DNA of 64,000 nt from Wolfiporia cocos (Eukaryota; Basidiomycota; Agaricomycetes; Polyporales; Phaeolaceae), in assembly GCA_029448655.1 (NCBI GenBank), contig JACCLO010000003.1:2666001-2730000 (forward strand). Reading direction: 5' to 3'. A model generated the notes under the pieces. The model did no database searches. It worked only from the letters and a program-made list of their open reading frames with translations, and was not told the origin of the DNA. The position numbers and the translations under genes are program-made. Below, piece after piece: positions 10,897 through 23,841 of the stretch (position 1 is its first letter; each line of letters begins with the position of its first letter).

Positions 10897-13800
10897 CTAA
10901 ACCTTCATGAATGAGAACAACCCTGTAAGATCCACCCAGCGCCGCCCGCACTGGTCCAGGTACTTTTCTACCGTTTCCGACATCGCCTGCAGGAACTCTG
11001 CCTGGCTCTGCACCAGCGCACGCACCTCCTCTGTCATGCAATTGTCAGATTACAGCGCGCAGCAGTGACAATTCGATGATTGACGCACCGAGCCTTGAGC
11101 CTGTGGCAGCTTTCAGCGCCGTGTCCGCACTAAAGAGCGACGAGTAGAACCGGAGTTGCGTGTACAACTGCGCGTCGGAGTACTATTTCCACATCGAGCA
11201 AGTCAAACGCGCGTCAGCCCTCCGTGCACGAGCAGCAAAATGCGAGGAGCTTACCTCGAACGCGACGTGCCCCGCGCAGCCCTGGCGTAGACAGCGTCGG
11301 CCGTACACGCCCATCATGCGCGTCCGGTTCCCGCACGTCGGGTCGTCGCACACCGTCCAGCCCTCGTAGTACTTCCCGACATGCGCGCGGATCTGCGCCT
11401 CGAGCTGCACCTGCAGGCTTGCGCGCCCAAGTGTTGTGTGACATGCGGGGCACGTTGGGCCCGTTACTAGCAGTATTGAGGTCTGTCCGGAGTGCGTTCA
11501 GTTTGTGTCTGGTTGGAGAAAGGAACAGGCACGCACATTGCGCTGGTTGATGGGGTCAAAGGCGACCTGGCCGTGGCAAGAGCGGCACCGTACGATGAAC
11601 GGATCTGCGTCTTTATACCTCTCCGTGTCGGACATGAGCGAGTCGAGAGTACCGAAGTGCCGCTCCTCAGACTCGCCCGCCGCTGAGCTACGATAACGAC
11701 TAGCATCCAGTCCTACATGCACGTCAAGGCACACTTCAGTTGACTGGACCGACTGTACATACCGAGACATTCAGCCAATCGTGCGCGATCAGTGCCCTCG
11801 ATGGGCTCGCACAGCCGCTCAATTGGCGGGAGGATTTGTTGTGACAGGTAGTACTCATAATCTGTGATACCATCAACATCAATCCTGTGAGGTCTGCAAG
11901 GGACATACCAATCTTCATGTCGGTACCCGCTCTCCGCACCTCATCGGGGTGCTTCGCCCGGTCAGCCTGCGCAGATTTGGATGTCTCGCCGTTCTCGCCC
12001 AAGCAGAACACGTAGGGAATGACATCGCCAGAGCGTGCCGTTCCGCCGCGCGCCTTCATGCGCAAGGCGACCTGGACGTGCGGCTGGCTCTTCGCGTCAG
12101 GGTAGTCCTCTGGGTTCTTCCCGAGCCGCTTGAAGACGATGAACTCGTCGAGCTTGATCCTGCCCGCGCGGACGTCCTGACCCATCATGGTGAGATAGTC
12201 ATGCACGCGCTCCACGACCGTCTCGGTAGCTTCGCCGGATAGTATCTGCTCGAGGACGTATCTGCGTGCACATTGTCAGAGTAGTTTGTAGAAACGGACT
12301 CAAGACATACTGGGACACATTCTTCGAAAGGGCACAGTACTCTCGGCGCTTCATGTCCAAGCCCTTGACTTCTGTCGATGTCCGCGTGCCGTCTTCCACC
12401 TTGATGGCAGCATATTTCTTCTTCTGCAAGAGAAGTAGCCGCTGGAAGATCCCGTCGAGATCGATCTCAAGCAGTTTGTAGCGGTCGTTGACAGCCTTTT
12501 TGAACTCAGCGGAGATCTTTAGGGCTTCTGCAAGGTCCGTGACGTTGGAGTTAACAAACACCGAGTCAGTGTCACCGTAAACAACCTGTAGAGGTCTTGA
12601 ATAGAATGCAAGAATTTTTGAGCTCCATACTCACATCAAGTTGAAGGCTTTCAGCGAGCTCTCTCGTGTGTGTCAGGATTTCACGACCCTTGAACGTCGT
12701 CAAAGCAGCCAGCGGACGCGCATAAAACCGCGAATACTCGAAACCGAGACACCCGTACATACTGTTGGCTGTCAGCTTAAGTGCCATCTGCTTAATGTCC
12801 CACTTCATGGTGTGTTAGCATATTACGGACGTTCATAACAACGAATGCATACCTGGAGCAATTGCGCCTGGGTCGCTCTCCGGTCCTTCATCAGGCTCTT
12901 CACGGCCCGACGGCGACTGACGAGCGTGGCAATAAGACGAGGCAGCACACCCTGCGACACTTCTGAGCTGGGAGGTTCAGGGATCTTCTCCTCGCCTTCC
13001 TATGTCCCAGAAGGATTCACACTAGCTCGCAGCTTCAGACCAGAAGAACTTACCTCGTCCTCGACCCGATCAACAGTGGTAAAGTCAATATTGTACTCCT
13101 GTATGATACTCGGATATAGGGAGTTGAAGTCCATGACGAGAATGTACTTGTCCCACAGCCCACGCTTGGGCTCGAAAACAAGACCGCCCTTGTACTTGTC
13201 TCGCTTGCTCTTCGTAGTCTTGCCTCCTTCCGCTTCATCATCGCGGCTCTCCTTCGCTGCAATTGCTGCCTTCTTGCCCCATAATTTATCTGGGCAGATG
13301 TACTTCAAGCGGTGGAACTCGTGCAGGAGAATATATTCGTTCCGTTCTGCGCGACCACCATTCAACGTCTTGTTCCTGTTCGAATCATCGGATCAGGGAA
13401 GACTTTGATGATATCGACAGTAAATTACGCTCACCATGAGTTGCCAGCCAGGTTCGTCAACTGTCTGGTCAGCGGCAGTATCTGCACCTTCGCCGCAAGA
13501 GCCATCTGATAATGCGCATCGAGCTCGCAATGCCTTACGAAAGTCAGCAGTCGCTCTGGCGAGCTCACGTTGCTGTCGAAATAGCTAGCTGTATCGTCTG
13601 GATCTATGTCTTGCCTGTCACTCTTCAGATGTGTCTTGCACATCTCCGTCAGTGACCAGGTCGTCGATGAGATCATCCCCTGTTCTTTGCATTAAGACGC
13701 GACTCTTCGGACGGGACTGTGGCACAGCTGACCTTGGCGCTGTCACTCGCAAGGTCACAGAGCAACCGTCCGTTCATGAACTTAAGATTGGTGCCCTGCC

Positions 13801-16193
13801 GGCCTATATTTGGCCACTTGGACCGCCTAAACCGCCCGATTCGTGACCAGTGGTCTGCTTTGAGGTCGCGCATCCGGTGAAGGAGAACATCTAATGAGAC
13901 ACCCAGGAATTCATGCCCCACTATCACGTCTGGGTCCGCCTTGTAAATTGTCACTACAGAGCAAGTCAGCTCGGTTGTCAGTTGATATGGATAATCAGTA
14001 TCATACCGAGCAGGTTGTTGAGGAGCATCCGCTCATTCTTCATGGGTGAGATGACGCCCTTGCCGTTTCGCCCAGCGCGGACTTCGAAGTTGGGCGGGAA
14101 CCTATCTAATGGACGTACGAACGTGCGAACGGTGCACGGGAGTGCCTCAGGTGGGGTAGGGTCATCAAGGTCCACTGCCCGACCATGATTTAGTTCAGTT
14201 CATATACAAGTAGCCAATGTACACACAGTTCGACCAAATCCGCGCTGTGGCGCAAACAATCTCACGATTGTTTTCCTTGTGATTGACGATTGTCCGGAGG
14301 CTCAGGCTAACCACGGTAAGCGGAGGAAGCACTTTGGGTGCTTGATCGTCGATCTCAGAGAATGGATTGATATCTTTCGGGTCGGATATCGTGGCCTCGA
14401 CCTTGCACCAGGAAATCTATCCAATCGCACGTGAGTGTGAATGCACGAGGTGGCATGAACATCGCGTACCCCCTTGTGGTCGACCTTTGGGTGCTTGATC
14501 TGTAGCCAACATGGACCCATGATCTTGCGCTTGAGCACCAATAGCTCAAAAGCGCTAGTGCTAGTACCGAACACCCGCGCGATGTTCGGGCTTGAAATAG
14601 TGTTCTGCAACTGTGGCTCTACACAAGAGTAGTGAGCGCATGCAAGCTCGTTTGACTTCCTGCCATACCATTGAAGCCGTATACGACCTTGAACCACTGC
14701 GCCTCGCCCTTGGGAACGTCTTTCTCGCCGAAAGCATATTTCCGCTTGACGAACTTCCCCTTCCAGCTTTTGATCCCCGCGTTCTTGCGGATACGATCGA
14801 AGTCGCTGTATACATCCGTCATCTCGGGCACGACGTCCGTCTCGTACATCTCGCCCGTCTCCTCGTCTTCCTCCATCCGGCGTTCGCGCGGGAGCACGAA
14901 CAGATTGCGCTCCAGATTCTCAACAGTCACGCATATCGAGAGCCATGCCTTAGACGCCTTGTCTTGCACCTTGCCGATAAAATAGAGGTGGCCCTCGTGC
15001 TCCAAGTAATCAAGCCAGTAAAATCGTAGGGAGCCATCCTCTTCAAGGATAGAGAAGTCCGACGAGCCAGCGGAATTCCGCGATGAGGTAGGGAGCTGCT
15101 CTAGCGTATCGTTGTTCGTAGTCGCCAGCGACTCATAGGTGGAAAGCCAGGAGGGTGTAGCGTCTTGTTTGCGCTTTTTCTCCTCCTGAGCGTTCAGCTT
15201 GCCCGCGATGGGCTTGAGTGCTTTGTGCCCGACGACGTCTACGTCCATCTTGACCGCTTTGGCGTTCGATGCTACATCCTCGATTTCATCTGGGTCCACC
15301 TGCATGAACGCATCCATGTCCATATCGTCGAACGAAGCATCAAAGTCCTCCGCCCCACTGCTCGAACTGTGCACATCCATCTGACTCATGCGTTCGATCG
15401 CTGGCATCACTTCTGTCGTCTCAGTCTTGATCCTCTTCTTTGGGCTGAGCATCTCGTCGTCATCACTGGATGCTGCAGTGTCGAGCACCCCGTCAGACGA
15501 CATGTCCATATCCGGGTAGGATGAGCGATATTGACGACGTGGTGCAGAGGAGCCGTAGGGTATGGGGGACGAGCTACCCGTATCGTAGCCGCGCTCTGGG
15601 GCGGCTTTGCGCTTCCGCGACTTAGCGGTCTCCTTGTACTTGTCTACGTTGCTTTCCATATCCGCAAAGAGGGAGGCCATGAACTCGGACTCTTGCTCTG
15701 TGGATACAACGGGACGATAGGCACTGATAGACGGGGTGACTGCGGGAGGCGGGGCTTTGGGCTTCGACTTAGCTTTGACCTTCGAATCATTCTTGCCCTT
15801 CTTCGCTGTAGTCTACGTGTGAGGCATTTACTGAACAGCGGTGTAGACAACTCACATTTACTCTTTCTGTCGTCTTCGTCGCTGTCTTCACGGGTCTCCG
15901 CTTCCTCAAAGTCGTCAACTCCGGTGTCCATATATCCGCGCACGCCATCGTCAACGACGAAGTCATCCTTCGCGAGCCTCCCGCGTACGATGGACTTATA
16001 CTGGTCTTCGGTCACCTCGTCATATATCCTCACGTCTTCTTCCCCCTGCATGTCATTTGACGCGTCAGAACGCGTCGAAGATCTCTGCACTCTGCCATAC
16101 CTTCCACGTTCGAGAGCCACCGTCTCTTATGCGCTTGTACTCCACGAGCTGGTCGAGTTTTGACTTCTTCTCGCGCCTAGTACGATCAGACAT
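10897..16193 (-). CDS. POL1: DNA polymerase alpha catalytic subunit
   Basis: This is the catalytic subunit of the primase-polymerase that makes RNA-DNA primers for replication. The N-terminus has LDQLVEYKR, followed by an acidic region with nuclear-type basic patches. [14 protein letters not shown] and [20 protein letters not shown] are signatures of alpha. The exonuclease-like domain (13430-13960) has [20 protein letters not shown]; alpha enzymes lack proofreading. Polymerase motif A is [12 protein letters not shown] (about 13105-13140). The motif B helix region is [10 protein letters not shown]. Motif C is YGDTDS (12562-12579). The C-terminal domain has two zinc sites, one with [12 protein letters not shown] and one with [20 protein letters not shown]. 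The last exon ends in [18 protein letters not shown]. About a dozen introns interrupt it. The start at 16193 begins [13 protein letters not shown]1 is divergent to GRX5. Confidence 0.95.
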
Positions 16194-16640
16194 GATGTTC
16201 TGAGTGACGGAATGCCGTACTGTAGAGACAAGGGATCGAGGGAGATGTGGTCGTGGGTGACCCAAAGGCGCGCCTCAGACGCGACGCGTTTGTAGCGGAG
16301 TTCAAAAGCGCGTTTCATGTGTGACGCCTCCATCACTCTGCCAGTCACGGGCTGTCACATTGAATCCTCATCTACTCGCTGCTTTGACCTCGATAATATT
16401 GTAGCACTCCTGTTCGAATCAGATGAATAGAATACGCGCTTCATTTGTATCGTGAATAGATGGGAATCAAAATAGCGGCCCAACCATTCGCCCTTGGTTG
16501 TAAACCCTAACCTCAGCAAGAATCACGCGGCAGCGCCTTCCCGCCCAATTGGTTGATTTTGATTCCTCAGCAGCAGCACGCAAAACCCGGGTGGCTCGGC
16601 GACTCGCTATACAACTCTCTCCGTACACTCATCTGCCAGT
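16194..16640. other. Divergent promoter region of POL1 and GRX5
   Basis: 447 bp between two start codons. No TATA box or recognisable MluI-type (ACGCGT) cluster was seen upstream of POL1. Confidence 0.5.
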
Positions 16641-17304
16641 ATGTCCTCCAGCATCTTCCGTGCTGCACTCCGTTCGTCCGTACGCACCCTTGCGTCCACA
16701 TGCCCTAGAATTCGACTGACTCGATACAATAGGTCTCGTCGCGGGCACTCCTCCGTGCCTCCGCCCCGGCCGTCCAGTCTCCCACCCTTGCGCTCGCACG
16801 CCGGTTTCTTTCGGATGAGGCACGGTCAAAAATCCAGTCGGCCGTCTCGTCGACACCCGTGGTGCTATTCATGAAGGGCACGCCCGATGCACCGCAGTGC
16901 GGTTTCTCGCGCGCGGCGATCCAGGTGCTCGGCCTGCATGGCGTGCCCCCGGAAAAGATGAAGACATACAACGTTCTTGAGGATCAGGAGCTCAGAACTG
17001 GGATCAAGGAGTTCTCGTATGTCCTGTTTGTCTAACGTTATGCCGGAGCCGGAATGCTCATCTTGTGTGCAATGCACAGAGACTGGCCGACAATCCCTCA
17101 GCTATACGTTGATGGCGAATTTGTCGGTGGCTGTGATATTCTTCTGAGCAGTACGTACACAAGTCAACGACATGATTGCTGGTATTGACTCTGCGTTCAG
17201 TGCACCAGTCGGGCGAGCTCGAGGATTTGCTTGACAAGAAGGGTGTCCTCCCACCACTCGAGGAAGCGATGAAGACACAGCAGCCGACTTCCGGGTCGAC
17301 GTAA
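16641..17304 (+). CDS. GRX5: Monothiol glutaredoxin, mitochondrial Grx5 type
   Basis: Four exons (16641-16679, 16733-17016, 17080-17150, 17201-17304) join to 165 residues. The first 35-40 residues are a mitochondrial presequence ([13 protein letters not shown]... LARRFLS). The glutaredoxin domain has [17 protein letters not shown] with the monothiol CGFS active site, then [20 protein letters not shown] with the TIPQLY and GGCDI glutathione-binding elements. Grx5 carries [2Fe-2S] clusters from the ISC scaffold to mitochondrial and cytosolic acceptors. All splice sites are canonical and phases agree. It converges with a second mitochondrial gene, the ZIM17-type protein at 17515-18109. Confidence 0.93.
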
Positions 17305-17514
17305 TTTTCCCGATTACTTATATTACTGCATATGATATACCTGCACGCCATGCTGTACTTACATGTGTATTCTATCTTACCACCCTTCCCCGGAATCTCA
17401 TATACGGCAGCGAACAGCTCCGCCCGCGTCGGTCTATGTTGGTAATCACCGGTTCACCTGCCGCTGCTTGGGGAGGTGGATGCATGACGAGAATGGCTTC
17501 GCAACAATGACGCA

Positions 17515-18109
17515 CTACTCCGGTGCATATTCTATGATTCCGCCAGCACCCAGTACACCCCGGCGGACCTTCTCACCCTTGGCCCGCATCAGGTCCTCCA
17601 CAGTCTTTAGCTTCCCCTCTTCTGTGCTCTCCTTGAACCATCCGAGATGGTCTGCTATGAGGTGTCTGTCAGGAGCCGCCAGAAAGCAGGGTTCGTTAAG
17701 TTTCCAGAACCCTATGGGACTTCAGTAATAATCGTGCGCACCGGTTTTTGCACCCCGGACACTCAACGACCACGATCCCCTTCTGGTAGCTCCGCTTCGC
17801 AAATTGGTGCGTCGAGCGTGTGTTGCACGCCGGCACAGTGCAAGTAAAGGTCAGGGAGAGGCGCGGCTCCGCAGTCTCGAACGTCACCTCCTTCTGCGCC
17901 GCGGGCAGTGAGCTCGGGGAGGACGCGCCTTCGTTTGGAGGTTTATTGGAAGATGCATCATGAATCTTGGGAGATGTAGACGATAGTGTACGAGAGAAGC
18001 GGTGTGCAAGGTAGGACTGCCGGTGCCATGATGCGGGGGATGAGAGTGGGGAAGACGGGCCGGCAGACGAGCTGAGGACGCGCTTCAAGGACTGTCTAAG
18101 AGCGAGCAT
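17515..18109 (-). CDS. ZIM17: DNL-type zinc finger protein (Zim17/Tim15/Hep1), mitochondrial
   Basis: Two exons with one intron. The N-terminal 50-60 residues are basic and serine-rich, like a presequence (MLALRQSLKRVLSSS). The second half is a DNL zinc finger: FTCTVPACNTRSTHQFAKRS, then KGIVVVECPGCKNR, with the intron (GTGCGC...GACAG) after the NR codons, leading to HLIADHLGWF. Zim17 keeps mitochondrial Hsp70 soluble for protein import and Fe-S biogenesis. The first cysteine pair is spaced C-x4-C, not the yeast C-x2-C. An in-frame ATG 39 bases upstream (18148) is possible; 18109 starts the presequence-like segment. Confidence 0.9.
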
Positions 18110-18678
18110 TTTGTAGATAAGTAGTGCAGGTGAAGAGCCAAAATGCACGTACGGGCTGCAGCAGAGACGAGCTCCACGGCAGCGACTCTATAGGAGGTGC
18201 AAGCAACTCGAAGTTGCGTACAACAGGCGCTCGTCAAATGCAAGCATTGATATTGATATTGAGGGCGCTTGTCCCAGGGACACATTAATAGGCGCCCTTC
18301 GCGGGAAGTCAGCGCGTACGCGCGTAAGTGCGGTGATTGTACGAGTCGGAGAGAGGCGAGCAGCTTATCCTGATTGATGATCGCTCGCGGTCCCGTCGCG
18401 TTGTCGTTTGAGATCATCCCAGATAAGACTGTTAGACATGCGACCTGCATGAGCCAGACTCTTCCGCATATGCGTACTTGATATTTCAAAAGTAGTCGTC
18501 CTCACGCTGAATACTTCCTTAAACACAATATATGGAAAAGCTCGCCTTGGTGGGAGCCGTTATTTCTGTTGAAGAAACTCAGTACGGAGTCTTTTGGTAG
18601 TATGAGTACAGATTTTATCTACTTCCTCCTGCCGCAACATTCAGCTATGTGAACCGCTCCAGTCATGACCAAGAGAGC
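18110..18678. other. Intergenic region upstream of ZIM17 and downstream of the ATIC gene
   Basis: No gene or repeat recognised. It should contain the ZIM17 promoter and the 3' end of the ATIC gene. Confidence 0.5.
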
Positions 18679-20838
18679 TCAATGGTGGAACAGGCGCAGG
18701 TTCGTGTGCGCAAACACCATCTCATGCTCATCCGCAGCCTTGATGCACTCGGCATCCATAACGCTCCCACTCGGCGCTGCGAGGTAGCGCACCCCGCTCC
18801 TCCTCGCCCGGTGCACGTTGTCCGGGAAGGGGAAGAACGCATCGCTCGAGCACGCGACGCCGTCCAGCAGCTTCGCGTGTGCCGCGCGCTCCTCAGCGCT
18901 GAGCGGCTCGGGCACCGTCTCGAACAGGCTCTCCCACTGCTCCTTCTCGCCGCCCTCGAGCACCTCCCCGCCGACGAACAGGTCGATTGCGTTCGCCTTC
19001 TCCGCGCGCTTCACGCCCTTCTTGAACGGCAGCGCGAGCACGCGGGCGTGGTGCCGGAGCCACCAGAGGTCTGCCTTCGTGCCCGCGAGGCGCGTGCAGT
19101 GGATGCGCGACTGCTGGCCTGCACCGATGCCGATGATCGCGCCGCGGTATGCGTACGCGACGCTGTTGGACTGCGTGAACTTGAGCGCGAGGGTCGCGAC
19201 GATCAGGTCGGTCAGGGCCTGGTTGGGGAGCTGGAAGGGATGCTCAGGTTTTATTGATCTGCATATGGCTGTGCCAGGGACATACCGACTTGTTGACAGT
19301 CACGATGTTCGAGAAGAGCTGCGCGTCGATCTTGGCATCGTTGCGCTTCTGCTGCAGGTGAATGCCGTACACCTGACGCGTCTCGATCTCCGCGGGCTTG
19401 TACGACGGGTCAATCTGGAAGGCGATTAGAATATGGCGTTAGACCTGCTCGATGAGACTGACCTGCAACACACAGTACTTGCCGCCCTTCTTCTTGGAGA
19501 GCACGTCAAATGCCTCTGGGGAGTAACCCGGGGCGATAATGCCATCCGAGACCTCGCGAGAGATGATGCGAGCAGTTGCAAGGTCACAGGGCTGAGACAG
19601 AGCAATGAAGTCGCCGAAGGACGACATACGGTCCGCACCTAAGCGCCATCTCAGACATTGGCCAGTCAAGACAGATTGTGCTGGGCACACCTCGAGCACG
19701 AGCGTATGCAGACGCGAGCGGCGTCAGGGGCTCCTTGAGGTCGTCCACGCCGTAGACCTTCTTTTCGATCTCATCGAGCTCAACGCCAACAGCCGCACCA
19801 GCGGGGGAGACGTGCTTGAACGATGCAGCGGCGGGAAGGTTAAGCGCCTCTTGGAGCTCCTTGACGAGGGCGTACGAGTTGAGCGCGTCCAAGAGGTTGA
19901 TGTAACCAGGCGATCCGCAGAGGGCTGCTGGCATATGAGATCATAAGCGCGGCTTCTGTGCGCGAGACATACCCTTGAACGGCAGCTCTCCCTCCGCGAC
20001 ATATGCCTGTGCAGGCTTTTGGTGCGGGTTCGCGCCATAGCGCAGCGCAACGCGCTGCACGGGTCCTGCGAGCTTCTCGGCAGGCAGGTCCGCCGACGCG
20101 TACTGTTCCCTGAAGTACCCGCTGATCGCGTCGTCGTACGTCGCGGTCATCTCGAACGCCTTGAGCGCGAGCTTGCTGCGTAGTGCCTGCCCGACGTCGC
20201 CGTTGCTAGCACGCCATGCCTCGAGGAACTCGGCATAGTCTGCAGGGTCGGAGAGTATGGACACGCGCGCGTGGTTCTTGGCAGCGGCACGGAGAAGGGT
20301 GACACCGCCGATGTCGATCTCCTCGACCGCATCGGCGAGCGTGCAGCCCGGCTGGGCGATCGTGGACGTGAAAGGGTATAGGTTGCAGACGACGATAGAG
20401 ATGGGCGAGATGGATTGCGCCTTGAGATCCGCCTCGTCCGAGGGAATAGACCGCGCGAGGATACCTGAACAAAAGTCATACATCCGCTATATAGATGTAT
20501 ATAGCACAAGAGACTCACCACCGTGTACTGCAGGGTGAAGAGTCTTCACTCTGCCGCCGAGCATCTCAGGAGCCTTCGTGATGTCGAAGACATCTCTGCC
20601 ATGGCGATTGTTTAGCGATGAGATCTACCGACTCTCATACAACGCACTCGACTGGGATGCCCGCCTCGCGAATCTTCTTCGCGGTTCCTCCAGATCCCAG
20701 AAGGCGCACACCAGCATTGTGAAGGCCGGTCGCGAGGTCAATCAAGTTGGACTTGTCGTAGACGGACAGCAGCGCTTTTCAGTCGTCAGCAACGGCGCCC
20801 GGACACGCTGGATAGAGCCCACCAATTGGAGCAGACAT
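18679..20838 (-). CDS. ADE16: Bifunctional AICAR transformylase / IMP cyclohydrolase (ATIC)
   Basis: This enzyme does the last two steps of purine synthesis: AICAR plus 10-formyl-THF to FAICAR, then ring closure to IMP. The N-terminal MGS-like cyclohydrolase domain starts MSAPI, spliced over an intron to [18 protein letters not shown] and [18 protein letters not shown], followed by [18 protein letters not shown]. The transformylase domain has [15 protein letters not shown] and [18 protein letters not shown], which includes the catalytic Lys-His pair. The C-terminus ends [22 protein letters not shown]. About seven short introns. The start is fixed by the first splice: reading on from ATG 20838 without it meets a stop. 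Yeast has two copies (ADE16/ADE17); the symbol is by homology only. Confidence 0.95.
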
Positions 20839-21293
20839 GGTCGATGCGAGTCAAGCCAAGACCAAGACCCGCTACCAATTCCGTTTTTTCTCGATCGCGC
20901 TCTCAATCTCGATCGATCGCGTCCCGTCTGAAGACCCAACTATTTCGAGGTAACTTGTGGTGCTGAAATCTGGACTAGCACCATAGGCCATACTACTGCA
21001 GAATCAACCACCATATTGTGGTCTACATGTATTATTCTGGCATCTATGTCTCTATTATCGGAAAGACGAATGGAGAGCTTCCCAGGGAGCCTGCATTTCG
21101 TACATCCCAGCTATGATACATATAAGAAAGTCTCATTCCAAGCATCAATATTAGGCGATACCTACAGCCATGTATTGTGGCGGCGATTTGCACCAACTTG
21201 TATGCCATGCAACCTCTTGGATGAGCGTCGATGATTTGCAAAGTACCGAACGTCGCAGTTTCGCGGGAAGCTACATCACGCACATTCCTGGTA
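20839..21293. other. Intergenic region
   Basis: 455 bp between the ATIC start and the 3' end of the membrane protein gene. No motif recognised. Confidence 0.45.
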
Positions 21294-22515
21294 CTAACTG
21301 TGCGGTGATGTGCGGCTACTGCTTGAATCCAACTCGTTATCGAGCACGTATGTTCGGCCCCAAGCCGCACGGACAGTGATCATTGTGGATGAAATGCCGG
21401 CCACGACGCAGATGGGGCCTTGCGCGATCGGCATGAGTTGCTTGTCCCACACCAATGTGACGCCAAAAAATATACACCATGCCCTTCGATCTTAGTATTA
21501 GCGCCATTGGCCGGGCAGCCGCAAAGATCTGCTGCATGGCCACCTACGCTGCAAGAAGTACGCTTTCTGCGAAGACCACCGTGACGCTCTGGCAAACGTG
21601 TTATGCTCCAGCGAATGGTATAAACACTGAAGATGTACGTACTGTGTGGTGTGACCGAAGATATGCGTGCAGTCGGCGTATCCGCCATGCAACGAACCCT
21701 AGTCATATGGTGCTTACCGACGCGGCGTCCCCGGTATGCACACGAGCTTACCTATAGTATACGTGAATGTACTTGAACGAATTTCAGTGTGAGCGCACTA
21801 GCACTCATAAAGTTCACAAACCAGAGCTCGAAGGCAAATGAAGCAAGTTGCCACTTGTCGTTTTCACCCCTTTTTGTCGTGACCATAGTCACAGCCGAGC
21901 ATACTATTCGAAGAAGATCATAATACACGATCTTGCACCGAGCGCGAAGAGACTGACTCAGATAGCCCAACAACGTACAAACTGGCATGGCTGCCACAAT
22001 TTTTTTGCGATCCCAGATGACCCAAAGGCGATAGATCTATCGGGGTTAGTTTGCTTCAGTGTTCCCCTATGGATATGGTGATACATGAAAGCTCACGTTC
22101 ACCATGTTCCCCAGGACGACACAAATCGCTTCCATACTCACCATTGCCCTGTAGATCGATGTTGTATAATTAGAGAAGTACGCATAGGGCGCAGTCATGT
22201 TTCCTGAGAGCGACGATAATGCTCGATAGAAGATAACAATGCTCAAGGCGAGGTGCTGTGAGAAGCTCACGTCAGCGATATGGTAATTTATCGGAAGTCA
22301 ACACGTTCGCTCACGATTGTGCTGGAGATCAGAATTACGAGGATCAGCATGAGCATGAGCAGCAGGCCGGGAGTAGCTTGATGTGACTCTATGCTTTTGA
22401 ACGGCCTAACAAGGAGAAGGAGAGACATCCCGCTCATCACAAGAAACATCCCATAAAGTGCACTCTCGAGAATGAGAGAGGCGGTATGGGCAGAAAGAAG
22501 GGATACCAAACTCAT
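21294..22515 (-). CDS. Hypothetical seven-transmembrane protein of an Agaricomycete-specific type
   Basis: Several exons give strongly hydrophobic segments in the order usual for a large unnamed Agaricomycete 7TM family. The first exon is SLILESALYGMFLVMSGMSL. It is followed by PYAYFSNYTTSIYRAMVSME with a cytosolic RCWVIWDRKK after it. A later helix is FAFELWFVNFMSASALTL, and a last segment is PICVVAGISSTMITVRAAWG. The start at 22515 opens the first helix directly; the stop follows a short hydrophilic tail. Exon joins in the middle are uncertain and at least one segment (about 21400-21700) is hard to place, so decay cannot be excluded. No function is known for the family. Confidence 0.5.
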
Positions 22516-23841
22516 ACCCGGAACAAGCAGGTGAACGGGACACAGTCATACACACCTCGTCTTTTAAGTCTGATGCCTTCCGCCGCTGCGATGCATTCTT
22601 GATGGGGATGAGTGCATCCACGTAACAACTGTCATCGAGCACTGGTCATGCAGTGCTAGAGAATCGACATTGACAACCTACCAGGTGCCATGTTCGTACC
22701 TAGCAGCCTCTCTGGAGTTGGGCTGTGGCTCGTATACAGTCACATAGTAAACGACGGCAGAGAGCGTACTGAAAGAGTCTCTCGTCGTCACTTGCTTGAC
22801 GAACCCTTGCATGTACAATAAGGTTCAATGTTATGTTTCAACAGTGACTGCGCTAATCGAAACATAGATTGAATTTGGCGTGTGCTTGTGCAGAGTAACT
22901 GAAACAGCGCACGGGCCGGGAGTGAGCCTGCTGTGGCGGCGGCGTTCGTGTGCGAAGGGTAGGTTAGCATTCAGGCGGGAAGGGGGAATAGCACGCACCT
23001 CAGTCGCTTGTGCCTGCACAGTACGGATCTTGGCCACTGCGAATCAATGGGTGCGCGAGGGCAACAACGCGGAACGCACACCAGGGAAGTAAACAGGCTG
23101 TGTAGCAGTTGTTGCAGCCGCGGGAGACTCCACATCATGCACACTGCCCCGTGAACGAGAAGTTATGAATTAGGCTGGATCGTAAGACCTAAGGCTTTTC
23201 TCGCCGGTCGCTCTCGATATACTGGTTCCTGATCCAACGATACCGTCCGACAGCCATGCATTGAAAACCGTCAGAGACATATTCAAGTCAGTAACTCATG
23301 CGGGCCCCAACCAGCCTCATACATGAACAGCACTGCAGTACATGGCTGGAAGCATCTTCTGTACGGAGCCGGGAAGAGACGGCTGTCGTTCCCACGGCGG
23401 CGGTGCAGATTGAACGTACGCACATAACGTAATTTCAGCATTGTCTCTCGCGTTATTTCATGATATTTGACATGGGCTGCAGGAGTTTGTCGCCACAGAT
23501 GTCATTGTCCTGGCGGAAGTCCTGCCAGTGGTCCGATGAGGTCCGATATGCCTAGAAAGGGAACTGTGGACCTTGAAGGAAGGCAGTCTACCACCGGTAC
23601 CCCCACATTAATACAAGAGTCCCTTCTGGTATGCATGTGCAGCACAGCTTGCATTGCTCTCTCATCCAGAAATAAGCTGCATCTTGCTTATACGCTGCAG
23701 AAGATCAAATCTGAAATTAGTATGTTAATATAAAGATGGGTCCTGGAGTTGATGTTTTCTCACTGAGCGTCCCAATATCTACTTGCGGGATAGCTTTACA
23801 GCAACAGCACCTTACATCTATTAAGAGAAGTTACATGCACA
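22516..23841. other. Intergenic stretch
   Basis: 1.3 kb upstream of the 7TM gene and downstream of the HD-domain gene. Only short frames without known motifs; nothing else recognised. Confidence 0.45.

Noticed and set aside
14613..15680. Long plus-strand frames opposite POL1 exons
   Set aside because: Antisense shadows of a well-supported coding exon.
16505..16520. CCCTAACC as a telomere-repeat relic or Rap1-type site upstream of POL1
   Set aside because: A single unit only; it is expected by chance in 64 kb.
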